The notes beneath the pieces were generated by a model that worked only from the letters and a program-made list of their open reading frames with translations, was not told the origin of the DNA and did no database searches. Below are positions 17,987-27,514 of a DNA stretch of 49,912 nucleotides, in pieces. The DNA comes from Myxococcales bacterium (GTDB taxonomy: Bacteria > Myxococcota_A > Polyangia > Polyangiales > Ga0077539). Position 1 is the stretch's first letter; each line of letters opens with the position of its first letter. The stretch covers positions 1-49,912 of the forward strand of contig JAEUKI010000008.1 in assembly GCA_016793325.1 (NCBI GenBank). Reading direction: 5' to 3'. The translations under genes were made by a program, and so were the position numbers.

Positions 17987-18805
17987 CTACCTCGCTCCTT
18001 CGAAGAAGCTGCAGAGCTTTTCGCGGGTCGATTCGCTCATCGAGCTCTCGCGCAGCGCGCGGACGTGCGCCTCGGCGTCGTAGTCGACCGCGACGTGCTC
18101 GATCGTCACGCGCCCCGCGGCGCGGATCATGCGCAGGTACGTCGACGCGCGGTCCTTGTGCCTCGGCTGCCCGACGGAGCCCGGATTGACCACGAATACG
18201 CGGTCCTGTCCTTCGTCGACGCCGCGCGATAGATCGACGTCGCGCGCGGCGTCCGGCGCGATTTCACCGCGCGCGAGCTCGTCGCGCTCGAACGCCATCG
18301 AGTAGCGTCGGTGCGTGTGGCCGAAGATTCCACCGATCGAAGCGCGCGCCGCGAGGGCGCGAGCGGCGTCGAGCGCGTCGCGGGCGTTGTAGAGGTAGCG
18401 CCAGTCTCCGTCGCCGAAGGGGTTTGCGTGCGACAAGAACCAAGGTCCCTCTGTGGTCGACCATTGCCAGGCAAATCGCTGGCGAAACGCCTTCACATCG
18501 AGCCTAGCGAGCGTGTGATCCGCGGTCTCTCGGAGCCACGCTGGGAGCGTCTCGTAGTACGCGCGCTGGTCGTCCGCGAGGTCGAGGTAGAGCTGATCGT
18601 GGTTGCCCGTGATCACCGTCGCGCTGTGTGCGTCTTGGAGCGTCGCGACCGTGTCGAGGACCTCGTCGCGATCGAGGCCGTACGTGAGCAGGTCTCCGAG
18701 CACGATCACGCGATCGAAGCCCCGCGTGCGGGCGTCGGCGACCGCGGCGCGGAGCGCGCGCCCGTTGGCGTGAAGGTCGCTGAAGACGGCGGTGACGTGC
18801 GTCAC
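17987..18805 (-). CDS. Metallophosphoesterase family protein
   Basis: This 272-residue protein has the calcineurin-like metal motifs in order: FSDLHAN at the N-terminus, VLGDLLTYG, TGNHDQ, SHANP and FGHTHRR, and ends with VNPGSVGQPR. It should hydrolyse a phosphoester with two metal ions, in the manner of YfcE-like phosphodiesterases. It starts at GTG 18805, which overlaps the epimerase stop by four bases; this start puts the metal motif right at the N-terminus, as is usual. As third gene of the ATP-grasp/epimerase set it may dephosphorylate a small intermediate, but the substrate is unknown. Confidence 0.88.
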   Translation of the reverse strand: MTHVTAVFSDLHANGRALRAAVADARTRGFDRVIVLGDLLTYGLDRDEVLDTVATLQDAHSATVITGNHDQLYLDLADDQRAYYETLPAWLRETADHTLARLDVKAFRQRFAWQWSTTEGPWFLSHANPFGDGDWRYLYNARDALDAARALAARASIGGIFGHTHRRYSMAFERDELARGEIAPDAARDVDLSRGVDEGQDRVFVVNPGSVGQPRHKDRASTYLRMIRAAGRVTIEHVAVDYDAEAHVRALRESSMSESTREKLCSFFEGAR

Positions 18806-19743
18806 TGCGCCGCGGGCTCCGAGAGAAACGCGCGGAGCCCGTCGGCGAGCGGCGTGGGCTCGTACGCGAGCAGCGCGCGGGCGAGGCTGACGTCGAGCGC
18901 GCTGAACCCGAGGTCGACGGGCCCGGGCTTCTCGGGCTCGATCACGATGCTCTCGTCGCCGCGGCCCGTGAGCGTCGCGACGGCGCGCGCGAGGTCCGCG
19001 AGCGTCGTCGCGGCCCCAGAGCCCACGTTGATCGGGCCCGAGGCTGCGCTGCGCTCGATGGCGCTCACGGCGGCGCGCACGACGTCGTCGACGTACACGA
19101 GGTCCGTGCGATAGCGACCGCCGTCGCTGACGGTCACGCGCTCGCCGCGCTGCATGCGTCCGACGAAGAGGGGGACGACTCCGCCAGACATTCCCGGGCC
19201 GTACACGGACGACACGCGAAGCACCGCCGTCGCGAGCGCGCCCGAGCGCCTCGCGTGGTCGACGTAGAGTTCGCCGCACAATTTGCTGGCGAGATAGAAC
19301 GTCGCCCGCGACGAAGGGTACGTCGCCGCGCGCTCGGTGACGGGCGAAGGCGAGGGCTCGTAGATGTTGCCCGACGAGAAGTACACGAGCCGCGGGCACT
19401 TCGCGGCGATCGACGCTTCGACGAGCGCGAGCGTCGCGAGCGCGTTGACCTCGAGGCACCGCTGCGCTTCGTTGGGGTCGCGTTGATTCGCGGGGATGTA
19501 CGCGGCGACGTGGCAGAGCGTCGAGGCTCCGTCGAGCGCGCGTCGCAGCGTGTCTGTGTGCGGCTTCGCGTCGAGCGACAACGGGACGAGCTCGCAGCCC
19601 GCGAGCGACGCGAGGCTCTTGGCCCGCGCTTGGTCGCGGACGATCGCGCGGACCTTGTGTCCTCGGGCGATCAGCGCGCGCGCGAGGCGCCTCCCGATGA
19701 ACCCCGTGGCTCCCGTGAGCGCGACGTCGAGCGACGCGCTCAT
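18802..19743 (-). CDS. NAD-dependent epimerase/dehydratase (extended SDR)
   Basis: A 313-residue Rossmann protein with ALTGATGFIGRRLARAL at the N-terminus, the catalytic YLASK near residue 157, and the LRVSSVYGPG and RTDLVYVDDVV segments of nucleotide-sugar epimerases. Its ATG overlaps the stop of the ATP-grasp gene (ATGA), and its own stop overlaps the next GTG, so the three products are likely made in fixed ratio. It probably oxidises, epimerises or reduces a nucleotide sugar. Sequence alone does not say which. Confidence 0.87.
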   Translation of the reverse strand: MSASLDVALTGATGFIGRRLARALIARGHKVRAIVRDQARAKSLASLAGCELVPLSLDAKPHTDTLRRALDGASTLCHVAAYIPANQRDPNEAQRCLEVNALATLALVEASIAAKCPRLVYFSSGNIYEPSPSPVTERAATYPSSRATFYLASKLCGELYVDHARRSGALATAVLRVSSVYGPGMSGGVVPLFVGRMQRGERVTVSDGGRYRTDLVYVDDVVRAAVSAIERSAASGPINVGSGAATTLADLARAVATLTGRGDESIVIEPEKPGPVDLGFSALDVSLARALLAYEPTPLADGLRAFLSEPAAQ

Positions 19744-20711
19744 GCCTTGCTCACTTCGGCGTCGCGCGGGACGACCACCTCGGTCCAATAGCGGAGGATG
19801 GTCATCGGTTGTACGAGCGGCTGTGTGATGGGCTCGCCGAGCACGACGCGGCGCAGGACCATCTCGACTTCGTTGAAGCCGGCGCGCATTCGGAGCGGGG
19901 TTGTCCCCGAAAATCGCCCGTTGATCTCGAAGACTTTGACGCGCCCGTCGTCGAGCCTGAACTGAAAGTTCGCGGGGCCGTGCGGCCTGAGCGCCTCCGC
20001 CATGCGACGCACCATCGCGTTGAGCTCGGGGTAGCGGTCGACGTACGCGCGATAGGTGTTTCCGTCGCGCAAATCGCGGCGCATCACGATGGTCGCGTCG
20101 CACGTTCCGTCGAAGCACAGCACGCCCGCTGTGTACTCGTCTCGGTCCGTCGCGACGCACTCTTGGATCACGGGGTTGTGCACGGACGCGATCGCGCGCG
20201 CGAGCTCTTCGCGGTCGTGCACTTTGTGGACGCCGACCGAACGCGCGCCCACGCGAGGCTTCACGATGAGCGGAAATCCCACGCGCTCGATGAGCGCTTC
20301 TTCTCCGCCGGGCAGCGCAGACGCGGGCGCGTCGAAGCCGTTTTGCGCGAAGAACTCGTACGTCAGAAACTTGTCGTCCGCGATCTTCACGACGCGCGGG
20401 TCGCTCACGATCACGTGCGTCTTGTAGGCTCGCTCGAGGCGCTCGCGGTGCTCTGCGAACACGAGCAGCTCGACGTCGGTCCCCACCATCACGGCGTCGG
20501 GACGCTCGCGATCGAGCAGGGCTTCGATGCGCGCGAGGTAGTGTTCGTCCGTCGCCATCGGGATCTGGTAGCGATACGGAGTCCAGTACAGTCCGGCCGC
20601 CAGGGGGCTCGGATCCGCAGCGATCACCGTGGGTGCGAGCGACGACTCGAGCAGCGATCGAATGATCCCTTGTCCGAGCAGCGCTCCGGCTCCTGTAACG
20701 AGTACCTTCAT
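19740..20711 (-). CDS. ATP-grasp ligase (carbamoyl-phosphate synthase-like)
   Basis: The protein has 323 residues. The N-terminus is a Rossmann-like pre-ATP-grasp fold (MKVLVTGAGALLGQGI). The ATP-grasp region has IVKPRVGARSVGV near residue 150 and the metal-binding segment KVFEINGRFSGTTP near residue 255. ATP-grasp enzymes activate a carboxylate as acyl phosphate and join it to an amine or thiol. In a polysaccharide locus it could attach an amino acid to an amino sugar; that is inference. The ATG at 20711 has a good ribosome-binding site, AGGAGAC. It is the first of three overlapping genes. Confidence 0.85.
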   Translation of the reverse strand: MKVLVTGAGALLGQGIIRSLLESSLAPTVIAADPSPLAAGLYWTPYRYQIPMATDEHYLARIEALLDRERPDAVMVGTDVELLVFAEHRERLERAYKTHVIVSDPRVVKIADDKFLTYEFFAQNGFDAPASALPGGEEALIERVGFPLIVKPRVGARSVGVHKVHDREELARAIASVHNPVIQECVATDRDEYTAGVLCFDGTCDATIVMRRDLRDGNTYRAYVDRYPELNAMVRRMAEALRPHGPANFQFRLDDGRVKVFEINGRFSGTTPLRMRAGFNEVEMVLRRVVLGEPITQPLVQPMTILRYWTEVVVPRDAEVSKA

Positions 20712-20739
20712 GTGTCTCCTGTGCCGCCGCGAGCCGCGC

Positions 20740-23256
20740 TCACGGCGTGATCGGCGGCGGGGGGAGCGGGCTGCTCCCGGTCGCCGCTTCGTTGCACCGC
20801 GAGCGAAGATCCGCGGGGAGTTCTGCGTCTTCACGCAACGTGAGGCACGCGTTGCGCACGCGCCCCATGTCGCCCATCGAGTGCGCGATGCGGATCACGT
20901 CGGGCAGGTACGGGTGTCGCGGCGCGGACATCGAGTCCGCGAGCTCGTACGACTGCAGCGCGGCGCTGTCGTTGCGCAGCTCGAGCTCGAGCAGGCCGCG
21001 GAGCGCGAAGGCTTCGATGCGACGATCCGCGTCCGCGCCGTAGCTCTCGAGGAGCAGGTCGATCGTGCGGCGCATGCCGACCGTGTCGTTGCGTCGCGCG
21101 CGGAGAACGGCCATCCGACGGAGGTAGCGCGGGTCGGTGTGCGCGCTCATCGGGCACCGCCTTAGCGCTTGCTCCGCGGCGTCAGCGGTCTGCGTCGATG
21201 CGGGCGCGGCGAGGTGCATGTCCGCGAGCCCGATGCACCCGGTGGCGTCCGAGGGGTGCACGCGGATGATCTGCTCCCACGCGCGGGTCTCCGCGGCGAC
21301 GTCGTTGGCCGCGCGGGCCCGCGCAGCGACGCGCGTCCACGGGGCGAGCTCGTTCGGCGCGCGCGCGAGCAGCCGCTCGTCGATCGACGCGGCGCGGGGA
21401 GTGCCGTTGGCTTCGGTGCCGAAGACCTTGAGAAACGCCGTTCCGAGCGGGCCTGGGGGGATGAAGCGGTCGAGCTCTTCGTCCGTCGCTTGCAGCGCGA
21501 GCAACAGCCGCGCGGCGGTGCTGTGGTAGCGGTACGAAATGTGGACCGCCAGCCGCGCTTCGAGCAGCGCTTGCGAGCGTTGCCCCCGGCTCGCGAGGAT
21601 CTGCGCGAGCAGGATGTGCGTCTGGCTCCACGCTGGCGCGAGCTCGATCACGCGGTTGATGTACCGAAGCGCCCTTGGATTTCGTGTGCGCAGCGCGAGC
21701 GACGCGCCGGCCATCGGGAGCACAGGATCCGCGGGGTGCCTTCGCATCGCGCGGCGGAGCGCTGGCTCGTCGAAGGTCGATCCCTTCGCGACTTGTTGCC
21801 AGTGCTCGCGCTCGAGCGTGTTGGTGAGGCGCGCGATGAAGATCCCCGTGGCGGCGCTGAGCGCGCACGCGACGAGCGACGCCACGCGCGTTCGATTGCG
21901 CGCGCGACGGATGTTGCTCTCCTCGACGCGGATTTCTCCGCGCTGCGGGGGAACGTACACGCGCAGGCCGCTCTGGATCCCGGCGAGCACGGCGAACAAG
22001 TACCCCGAGGCCCCGAGCCACAGCGCGTAGTCGAACAAATCGTGGACGAGCAAGCTCACGATCGCGGCGAACACCGAGAAGTCTTCGGGCTGCGACGAGC
22101 GAATCTTCGGACGCACTGTGTAGAGCCAGCGCGCGCCGAGCCCCATCGCGAGCAGCGCGGCGATGGGCCCGATGCCCAACACGAGATCGAGCGCGAAATT
22201 CTCAGCGAACGGAACGTTGTTGTCCGCGAGCGCCCCCGTCGTCGGCGTGGTGATCGTGCTCCCGCTGACCGCCGCGTACAGCCCGCCGATCCCCGTGCCC
22301 GACAATCGATGCTCGCGTGTCGTGCCGAGAAACTGCAGCATCAACGAGAGCTTCGAGAAGCCCGACGCGCGGTGCTCTTGGACGAGCGCAGAGAACCCCG
22401 CGAGCGCGCCGCCGATGAGCACGAGGACCGCGAGCGCGATCGCCTGGAGCGCCGCGCTGATGTCCTTGCCCGAGCGCCGCATGGACATGCGACGAAGCAG
22501 CGCTCCGTGACAGAGCGCCAGCACCGCGAAGCCCGTGACCGCGCCAGCGACGCCTCCGCGCGACACGCTCGCGACGCACACCGCGCCGCAGAGCACCGAG
22601 AGCGGAACCGCCAGGCCCCGATACACGCCCTCGAGCGCGAAGCCCGCCCACAAGATCGCGCCTGCCCCGGTGTACGCGGACAAGTGGTTCGGGTTGAGCA
22701 GCGGCGCGAGGAGGTTCGGCGCGGCCTCGCGGAGCTGGTAGATCCCGAAGAGCTCGGTTTGTCCGGTGACCTTGTGCGCGATCGCGACGATCGCGATGGC
22801 CGCGGTGGCCCACGCGGCGCCCAAGCGAATGGGGCCGCTCTCTCCGCGCAGCGTCACTTGCTTCGCGGCCACGTACGCGGCGAGCAGACCGATGAGGTAC
22901 TGCGCGTAGGACCAGCCGTTGGCCGGGTCGAGGTGCAGCGCGCGCCACGTCGCGCTCAGGTCTTCGCGCATCGGCGAGAGGGCGCGCGCGGTGAGCGCTT
23001 CGCTTCGCGCGTTGACGAGCTTCAGCACGAACGGCGGGAGCGGGATCAGCTGGAGCGCCGTCACGCCGAGCACGACGAGCGCGGCGAGCACGAGGAGATC
23101 CTTGCGCTCGTTTCGCGTCCAACCGGTGGCGACGAGGGCGAAGAGCGCGATCGTCGCGCACGTCGAGACCGCCGCCGCAGCGGCACCTCCCAACATCAAC
23201 GCCGCGACGAACAGTAGGACAGTGATGATCGTGGGCGCGGTTTGTTGGCGCAACAT
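20740..23256 (-). CDS. O-antigen ligase/polymerase-like membrane protein with TPR-like C-terminus
   Basis: An 838-residue protein. The first 440 residues hold about ten membrane segments with the NPNHLSAYTG motif near residue 190, as in WaaL/Wzy_C-type proteins that use lipid-linked glycan. After residue 470 it is soluble and repetitive, with Ala-rich helical pairs (LRRAMRRHPADPVLPMAGAS, LEARLAVHISYRYHSTAAR) that look like TPR units. It could ligate the finished glycan or polymerise repeat units; the TPR part probably binds a partner in the periplasm. No clear Shine-Dalgarno site precedes the ATG. Confidence 0.82.
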   Translation of the reverse strand: MLRQQTAPTIITVLLFVAALMLGGAAAAAVSTCATIALFALVATGWTRNERKDLLVLAALVVLGVTALQLIPLPPFVLKLVNARSEALTARALSPMREDLSATWRALHLDPANGWSYAQYLIGLLAAYVAAKQVTLRGESGPIRLGAAWATAAIAIVAIAHKVTGQTELFGIYQLREAAPNLLAPLLNPNHLSAYTGAGAILWAGFALEGVYRGLAVPLSVLCGAVCVASVSRGGVAGAVTGFAVLALCHGALLRRMSMRRSGKDISAALQAIALAVLVLIGGALAGFSALVQEHRASGFSKLSLMLQFLGTTREHRLSGTGIGGLYAAVSGSTITTPTTGALADNNVPFAENFALDLVLGIGPIAALLAMGLGARWLYTVRPKIRSSQPEDFSVFAAIVSLLVHDLFDYALWLGASGYLFAVLAGIQSGLRVYVPPQRGEIRVEESNIRRARNRTRVASLVACALSAATGIFIARLTNTLEREHWQQVAKGSTFDEPALRRAMRRHPADPVLPMAGASLALRTRNPRALRYINRVIELAPAWSQTHILLAQILASRGQRSQALLEARLAVHISYRYHSTAARLLLALQATDEELDRFIPPGPLGTAFLKVFGTEANGTPRAASIDERLLARAPNELAPWTRVAARARAANDVAAETRAWEQIIRVHPSDATGCIGLADMHLAAPASTQTADAAEQALRRCPMSAHTDPRYLRRMAVLRARRNDTVGMRRTIDLLLESYGADADRRIEAFALRGLLELELRNDSAALQSYELADSMSAPRHPYLPDVIRIAHSMGDMGRVRNACLTLREDAELPADLRSRCNEAATGSSPLPPPPITP

Positions 23257-23295
23257 CGGAGGTGCGTCAGTGTTGCGTCACGGCCCGCGTCGCGT

Positions 23296-23982
23296 TCACG
23301 CTCGCGGGGGCGGTGTCGTCACTTTGTGGGGTTGAGGGCCAAGAAACTCGGGCATCGTGACGTGTCCGGCGCTCGAAATCCCGTCGCGACGGAGGACGCG
23401 GCTCGCGGTCGTCCAGAGGATTTTCGCGTCGAGCCAGAGGTTCCAGTGGTCGATGTACCACACGTCGAGCGCGAATTTCTCGTCCCACGAGAGCGAGTTT
23501 CGCCCGTTGATTTGGGCCCAGCCGGTGATCCCTGGCGGCATCTGGTGCCGGCGCGCTTGCTCGGGAGAGTACCGCGGGAGGTACTGCAGCAAGAGCGGTC
23601 GCGGCCCGATGAGCGTCATGTCGCCGCGCAGCACGTTGACCAGCTGCGGGAGCTCGTCGATGCTGAAATCTCGCAGAAACTTGCCGACCCGCGTGAGCCG
23701 CTGCGCGTCTTTGCTCGGGTCGACCGCGCGATCGTCCTTCTTCGTCTCGTTGGACATCGTGCGAAACTTCCAGAGCTCGAACGGCTTCGCCCCGAGCCCT
23801 GGTCGCTGTTGTTTGAAGAGCACGGGGCTGCCCATCGTCGCGCGAATCGCCACGGCTGCCGCCGCGAGCACGGGCGAGACCACGACGAGGCCCGCCGCGG
23901 ACGCTGCGACGTCCACCGCTCGCTTGACCAACCGCTGCGCTCGACGCTTGGCCCACGGGCCGTTTGGGACGCTCGGATCCAT
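23296..23982 (-). CDS. Initiating phosphoglycosyltransferase (PglC/WcaJ-type sugar transferase)
   Basis: A 228-residue monotopic enzyme that moves a sugar phosphate from UDP to undecaprenyl phosphate and so starts the lipid-linked glycan. It has a single N-terminal hydrophobic helix (AASAAGLVVVSPVLAAA), then KQQRPGLG, KFRTM, and the catalytic region FSIDELPQLVNVLRGDM with Asp-Glu, followed by IGPRPLL and GITGWAQINGRN. The short form without extra membrane helices fits PglC, which uses UDP-diNAc-bacillosamine. The PglF-like gene 13 bases upstream supports this. Confidence 0.92.
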   Translation of the reverse strand: MDPSVPNGPWAKRRAQRLVKRAVDVAASAAGLVVVSPVLAAAAVAIRATMGSPVLFKQQRPGLGAKPFELWKFRTMSNETKKDDRAVDPSKDAQRLTRVGKFLRDFSIDELPQLVNVLRGDMTLIGPRPLLLQYLPRYSPEQARRHQMPPGITGWAQINGRNSLSWDEKFALDVWYIDHWNLWLDAKILWTTASRVLRRDGISSAGHVTMPEFLGPQPHKVTTPPPRA

Positions 23983-23995
23983 CGGGCTCTGCGCT

Positions 23996-25942
23996 CTACG
24001 CCTTTGCCACTGCGGTGTGTGTGCCCGACGTGCGCCCGATCGTCGGATTGGTGGCCGATCGGGTTCGCGCGGCTGCGGGCTGCGCGTCGGAGTCGCCCTG
24101 CGGCGGCGTGTACTCTGGGATGATCGCTCGCAGCGCGGCGCGGACTTCGTCGGCGTCGTGCGGGTCGCGAACGGACTCGAGCCCCGCGAGGATGTTCGTC
24201 ATGTCCGACCACAGGTGGGGGCGAAACTTTCCGACGAAGATCTTCGGGTGCTTCGTTCGATCCGCGTGTTCGGACTCGACGGACAGCTCTTCGAAGAGCT
24301 TTTCGCCTGGGCGAAGCCCGCTGAACTGAATCTCGATGTCCTCGCCTTCGCGCAGGCCCGACAGTCGAATCAGGTCCTTCGCGAGGTCGACGATCTTCAC
24401 GGGCTCGCCCATGTCCAAGATGAAGATCTCGCCGCCTTCGCCCATCGCGCCCGCTTGCAGCACGAGCTGACAGGCCTCGGGGATGGTCATGAAGTACCGC
24501 TTCATCTCGGGGTGCGTGACCGTCACGGGGCCGCCGCGCGCGATCTGCTCTTTGAAGAGCGGGATCACGCTGCCGTTGGAGCCGAGCACGTTACCGAACC
24601 GCACGGTGACGAAGCGCGTCTTGCTCCGCTGCGAGAGCGCTTGCACGTAGATCTCCGCGACGCGCTTGGTGGTGCCCATCACGGACGTCGGGTTCACGGC
24701 TTTGTCCGTGGAGATCATCACGAAGCGATCGGCGCCGTAGGCGTCCGCGAGGTCCGCGACGGTGCGCGTGCCGAACACGTTGTTCTTGACGGCCTCGCCC
24801 GGGTTCCACTCCATCATCGGCACGTGCTTGTGCGCGGCGGCGTGAAAGACCGCGTGCGGGCGGTGCTCGCGAAAGACCGCGTCCATGCGCGCTCGATCGG
24901 TGACATCCGCGATCACGGGGACGAGCGTGACCTTCGGAAACTTCTGCGACAGCTCTCGGTGAATCTCGTAGAGCGCGTTCTCGGCTTGCTCGACGAGGAC
25001 GAGCGTCTTGCACTCGAATCGCGAGACTTGCCTGCAAATCTCCGAGCCGATCGAGCCTCCCGCGCCCGTGACGAGCACGCGGGCTCCGCGCACGGCGCTG
25101 TGAATCGAGCTCTCGTCGAGCGAGACGGGCTCGCGGCCGAGGAGGTCCTCGATCTGCACGTCGCGGAGCTGTTGCACCGAGACCTGCTCGTTGATGAGCT
25201 GCGACATGCCCGGGATCGTTCGCACGTGCACGTTGACGGCCGAGGCGCGATCGAGGATCGCCTTCATCTGCGCCCGCGTCGCGGACGGAACCGCGACGAT
25301 GATCTCGTGCACATCGTGCCTCGCCACCACGTCTGCGATGTGCTCGACCGTCGCCAACACGGGGACGCCGTGGATCCTCGCGCCCACCTTGGCCGCGTTG
25401 TCATCGAGAAAGCCCACGGGCTCGTAGCGGTCGAGCGCCGAGCGTTGGATCTCGCGGACGAGCATTTCGCCAGCGTTTCCCGCGCCGACGATCAGGACGC
25501 GCTTGTGCTGGGCGCGCTCGCGATCGACCCGGACGGACGCCTCGTTGAGCGAGCGAATGAGAAACCGCAGCCCGCCGATCAACATCACGTTGCCGGCCCA
25601 GTCCATGACCAGAATCGACCGGGGAAAATCCGGCGTTTTCGTGAAGATCACCCACGCAGAGAACAGAATGGACGAGAGCGTCGCGGCTTTGACCAGCGCG
25701 CGAAGGTCGTGGCCGCTGGTGTAGCGCCACATTCCCTGAAACATTCCGAGCAGGCCGTAGCCCAGCAAACGCGCTACGAGCAGCGGTAGAAGCGTGCCCC
25801 AGAGCGTGTCGAGGTACAGCCTCGGCGGCGAGAACTCGAAGCGTAGAATGAACGAACCGATGTACGACAGCACCCATAGCCCGACGTACACGCCCACGAT
25901 GAACAGGCGTCGGTAGGTCAGCAGCACGGACGACATTCGCAC
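23996..25942 (-). CDS. Membrane nucleoside-diphosphate-sugar 4,6-dehydratase (PglF/WbpM/CapD family)
   Basis: Likely a UDP-GlcNAc 4,6-dehydratase. Four or five membrane helices fill the first 150 residues. A Rossmann-like domain follows (VLIVGAGNAGEMLV), then the dehydratase domain with VLVTGAGGSIGSEICR near residue 290 and the catalytic STDKAVNPTSVMGTTK with Met in place of Tyr, as in WbpM/PglF. I chose GTG 25942, eight bases after AGAGAGG; ATG 25936 and TTG 25966 are alternatives. It leads the operon that runs to the sugar transferase and beyond, and its product would feed the PglE-like aminotransferase at 40615 and the PglC-like enzyme. Confidence 0.92.
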   Translation of the reverse strand: MRMSSVLLTYRRLFIVGVYVGLWVLSYIGSFILRFEFSPPRLYLDTLWGTLLPLLVARLLGYGLLGMFQGMWRYTSGHDLRALVKAATLSSILFSAWVIFTKTPDFPRSILVMDWAGNVMLIGGLRFLIRSLNEASVRVDRERAQHKRVLIVGAGNAGEMLVREIQRSALDRYEPVGFLDDNAAKVGARIHGVPVLATVEHIADVVARHDVHEIIVAVPSATRAQMKAILDRASAVNVHVRTIPGMSQLINEQVSVQQLRDVQIEDLLGREPVSLDESSIHSAVRGARVLVTGAGGSIGSEICRQVSRFECKTLVLVEQAENALYEIHRELSQKFPKVTLVPVIADVTDRARMDAVFREHRPHAVFHAAAHKHVPMMEWNPGEAVKNNVFGTRTVADLADAYGADRFVMISTDKAVNPTSVMGTTKRVAEIYVQALSQRSKTRFVTVRFGNVLGSNGSVIPLFKEQIARGGPVTVTHPEMKRYFMTIPEACQLVLQAGAMGEGGEIFILDMGEPVKIVDLAKDLIRLSGLREGEDIEIQFSGLRPGEKLFEELSVESEHADRTKHPKIFVGKFRPHLWSDMTNILAGLESVRDPHDADEVRAALRAIIPEYTPPQGDSDAQPAAARTRSATNPTIGRTSGTHTAVAKA

Positions 25943-26125
25943 GGTCGAAACCTCTCTATCGATCAATCAGCCCCGAGAAGATGCACGGAGCAGGACAGTG
26001 GTGGCAACGGCAGCGACGATCGAATCGGCCAAGGTGAGTGGCGCGCCCCGAGGCGCTCCATCGCTTCAGGGTGGTGCGTTGCGCTGGATCGCTCCCCGAT
26101 TCACCGCGATCGCAGAGGGGGCCCG

Positions 26126-27511
26126 GTGAACGATCTCGTAGTCTCCATGGTCGTGCTCGCGCTGATGGCGAGCGTGGGTTTTGCCGCGATTCAGCGCCTG
26201 CCCGCCAAGGAGCGGACGCTCCCGTTCGTGAGCCTCGGGGTGCACCTGCTCACCGCGCCGCTCTTGCTCGCGGTGATGGACTACATCTGGGTGGCCAGCG
26301 ACGTTCATTACTACTTCGAGACAGGCAAGACGCTGACGCGGTTGATGCGCGCGGACTTCGCGCGTTGGGCGCCGGAGGTCGTGAAGTTTACCCTGCAGAT
26401 GCCCAACGATTTGGCGGTGTTGTTTCCCGAGGACTTCAGCGGGGCGTACTCGACCTCGAGCATGTTGGGCGTCGCGGGCTTGCTGATGTTCGTCTTCAAT
26501 GACGCGCGGTACGCGTCGTTTATCGCCGTCGCGGGCGTGGCTTTTTTGGGCAAGCTCGCGTCGTACCAGGGCGTTCGCATCGCCCTGCCCGCGATGGAGC
26601 CTCGCCGCGTCGCGATCGCGATGCTGCTCATTCCGTCGGTGATTTTCTGGTCATCCGGCGTGGTGAAAGAGAGCTTCGCGGTCACCGGACTCGGTATTCT
26701 GATGCTCTGGATCGCGAGAGCGACCTCGCGCTCGCTCGTGACGAGCCCTCACTTGTTGGTGCTCGGCGCGCTGCCTGTGTACCTGTTCAAGCCGTACCTG
26801 CTGTTTCCCTTCACGCTCGCCGCGGGAGCGTGGATCGCACTGACTCGGTTGAAGAGCTCGAACGCCGCGGTGAAGCCCGTATACCTGCTCGGCGCGAGCG
26901 CGGCGGTGGTCGGGCTCGTGGCGGCGCTCAGCGTCGCGTTTCCTGAGTTTTCGCCGGCGAAGCTCGGCGAGTCGACCTCGCAGATGCAGCAGTACGGCGC
27001 CGAAGCGGGCGGCGGCTCAGCCTACACCCTCGGCAACGCGCAGACGCAGTCGCTCTCGGGACAGCTCGCGTTCGCGCCGATCGCGCTCGTGACCGTGCTC
27101 GTGCGCCCGTTCGTGTTCGAAGTGCGAAACTTCTCGATGCTCATCGCGTCCGGCGAGGCGACGCTGATGCTCGTCCTGCTGATCCAGCTCTTTCGAAAGA
27201 ACTCCTTGCGCGAGGTGTTTCGCGCGGTGCTTCGCTCGCCGCCGCTCGCGTTCTGCATGGTGTTCACGCTGATCGCGGGCATGGCCATCGGACTCGCGAC
27301 GTCCAACTTCGGGACGCTCTCTCGCTACCGCATCCCGATGATGCCGTACTACGCGATGCTCGTGCTCGTGCTCACGGACAAGCGCGTCGGCGTCGCCGCG
27401 AACAAGGCCCTCGCCGAGATGGAGGCCGCCGCCCTCGCCGCAGAGGCCGCCGCGCGAAAGCGCCGTCGCGCCCGCGCAGCCATGAGCGAAAACGCAGAGT
27501 CCTCCCCGTGA
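26126..27511 (+). CDS. Polytopic membrane protein, candidate Wzy-type polymerase
   Basis: A 461-residue protein with about ten hydrophobic segments and no firm family match. The order VIFWSSGVVKESFAV, a large periplasmic stretch (FPEFSPAKLGESTSQMQQYG) and a late NFGTLSRYRIPMMPYYAML resembles oligosaccharide repeat-unit polymerases, which keep Arg in RYR-type motifs near the end. It ends in a basic Ala/Arg tail. It is the only + gene between two long minus-strand operons, is transcribed away from the PglF-like gene, and starts at GTG after AGAGGGGG. The polymerase role is inferred from topology and context. Confidence 0.65.
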   Translation: MNDLVVSMVVLALMASVGFAAIQRLPAKERTLPFVSLGVHLLTAPLLLAVMDYIWVASDVHYYFETGKTLTRLMRADFARWAPEVVKFTLQMPNDLAVLFPEDFSGAYSTSSMLGVAGLLMFVFNDARYASFIAVAGVAFLGKLASYQGVRIALPAMEPRRVAIAMLLIPSVIFWSSGVVKESFAVTGLGILMLWIARATSRSLVTSPHLLVLGALPVYLFKPYLLFPFTLAAGAWIALTRLKSSNAAVKPVYLLGASAAVVGLVAALSVAFPEFSPAKLGESTSQMQQYGAEAGGGSAYTLGNAQTQSLSGQLAFAPIALVTVLVRPFVFEVRNFSMLIASGEATLMLVLLIQLFRKNSLREVFRAVLRSPPLAFCMVFTLIAGMAIGLATSNFGTLSRYRIPMMPYYAMLVLVLTDKRVGVAANKALAEMEAAALAAEAAARKRRRARAAMSENAESSP

Positions 27512-27514
27512 GCG

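Noticed and set aside
21169..23217. A 682-codon open frame on + opposite the O-antigen-ligase gene
   Set aside because: The composition is Arg/Glu-rich and low in complexity, typical of an antisense frame. The minus-strand gene has membrane segments and the NPNH motif.
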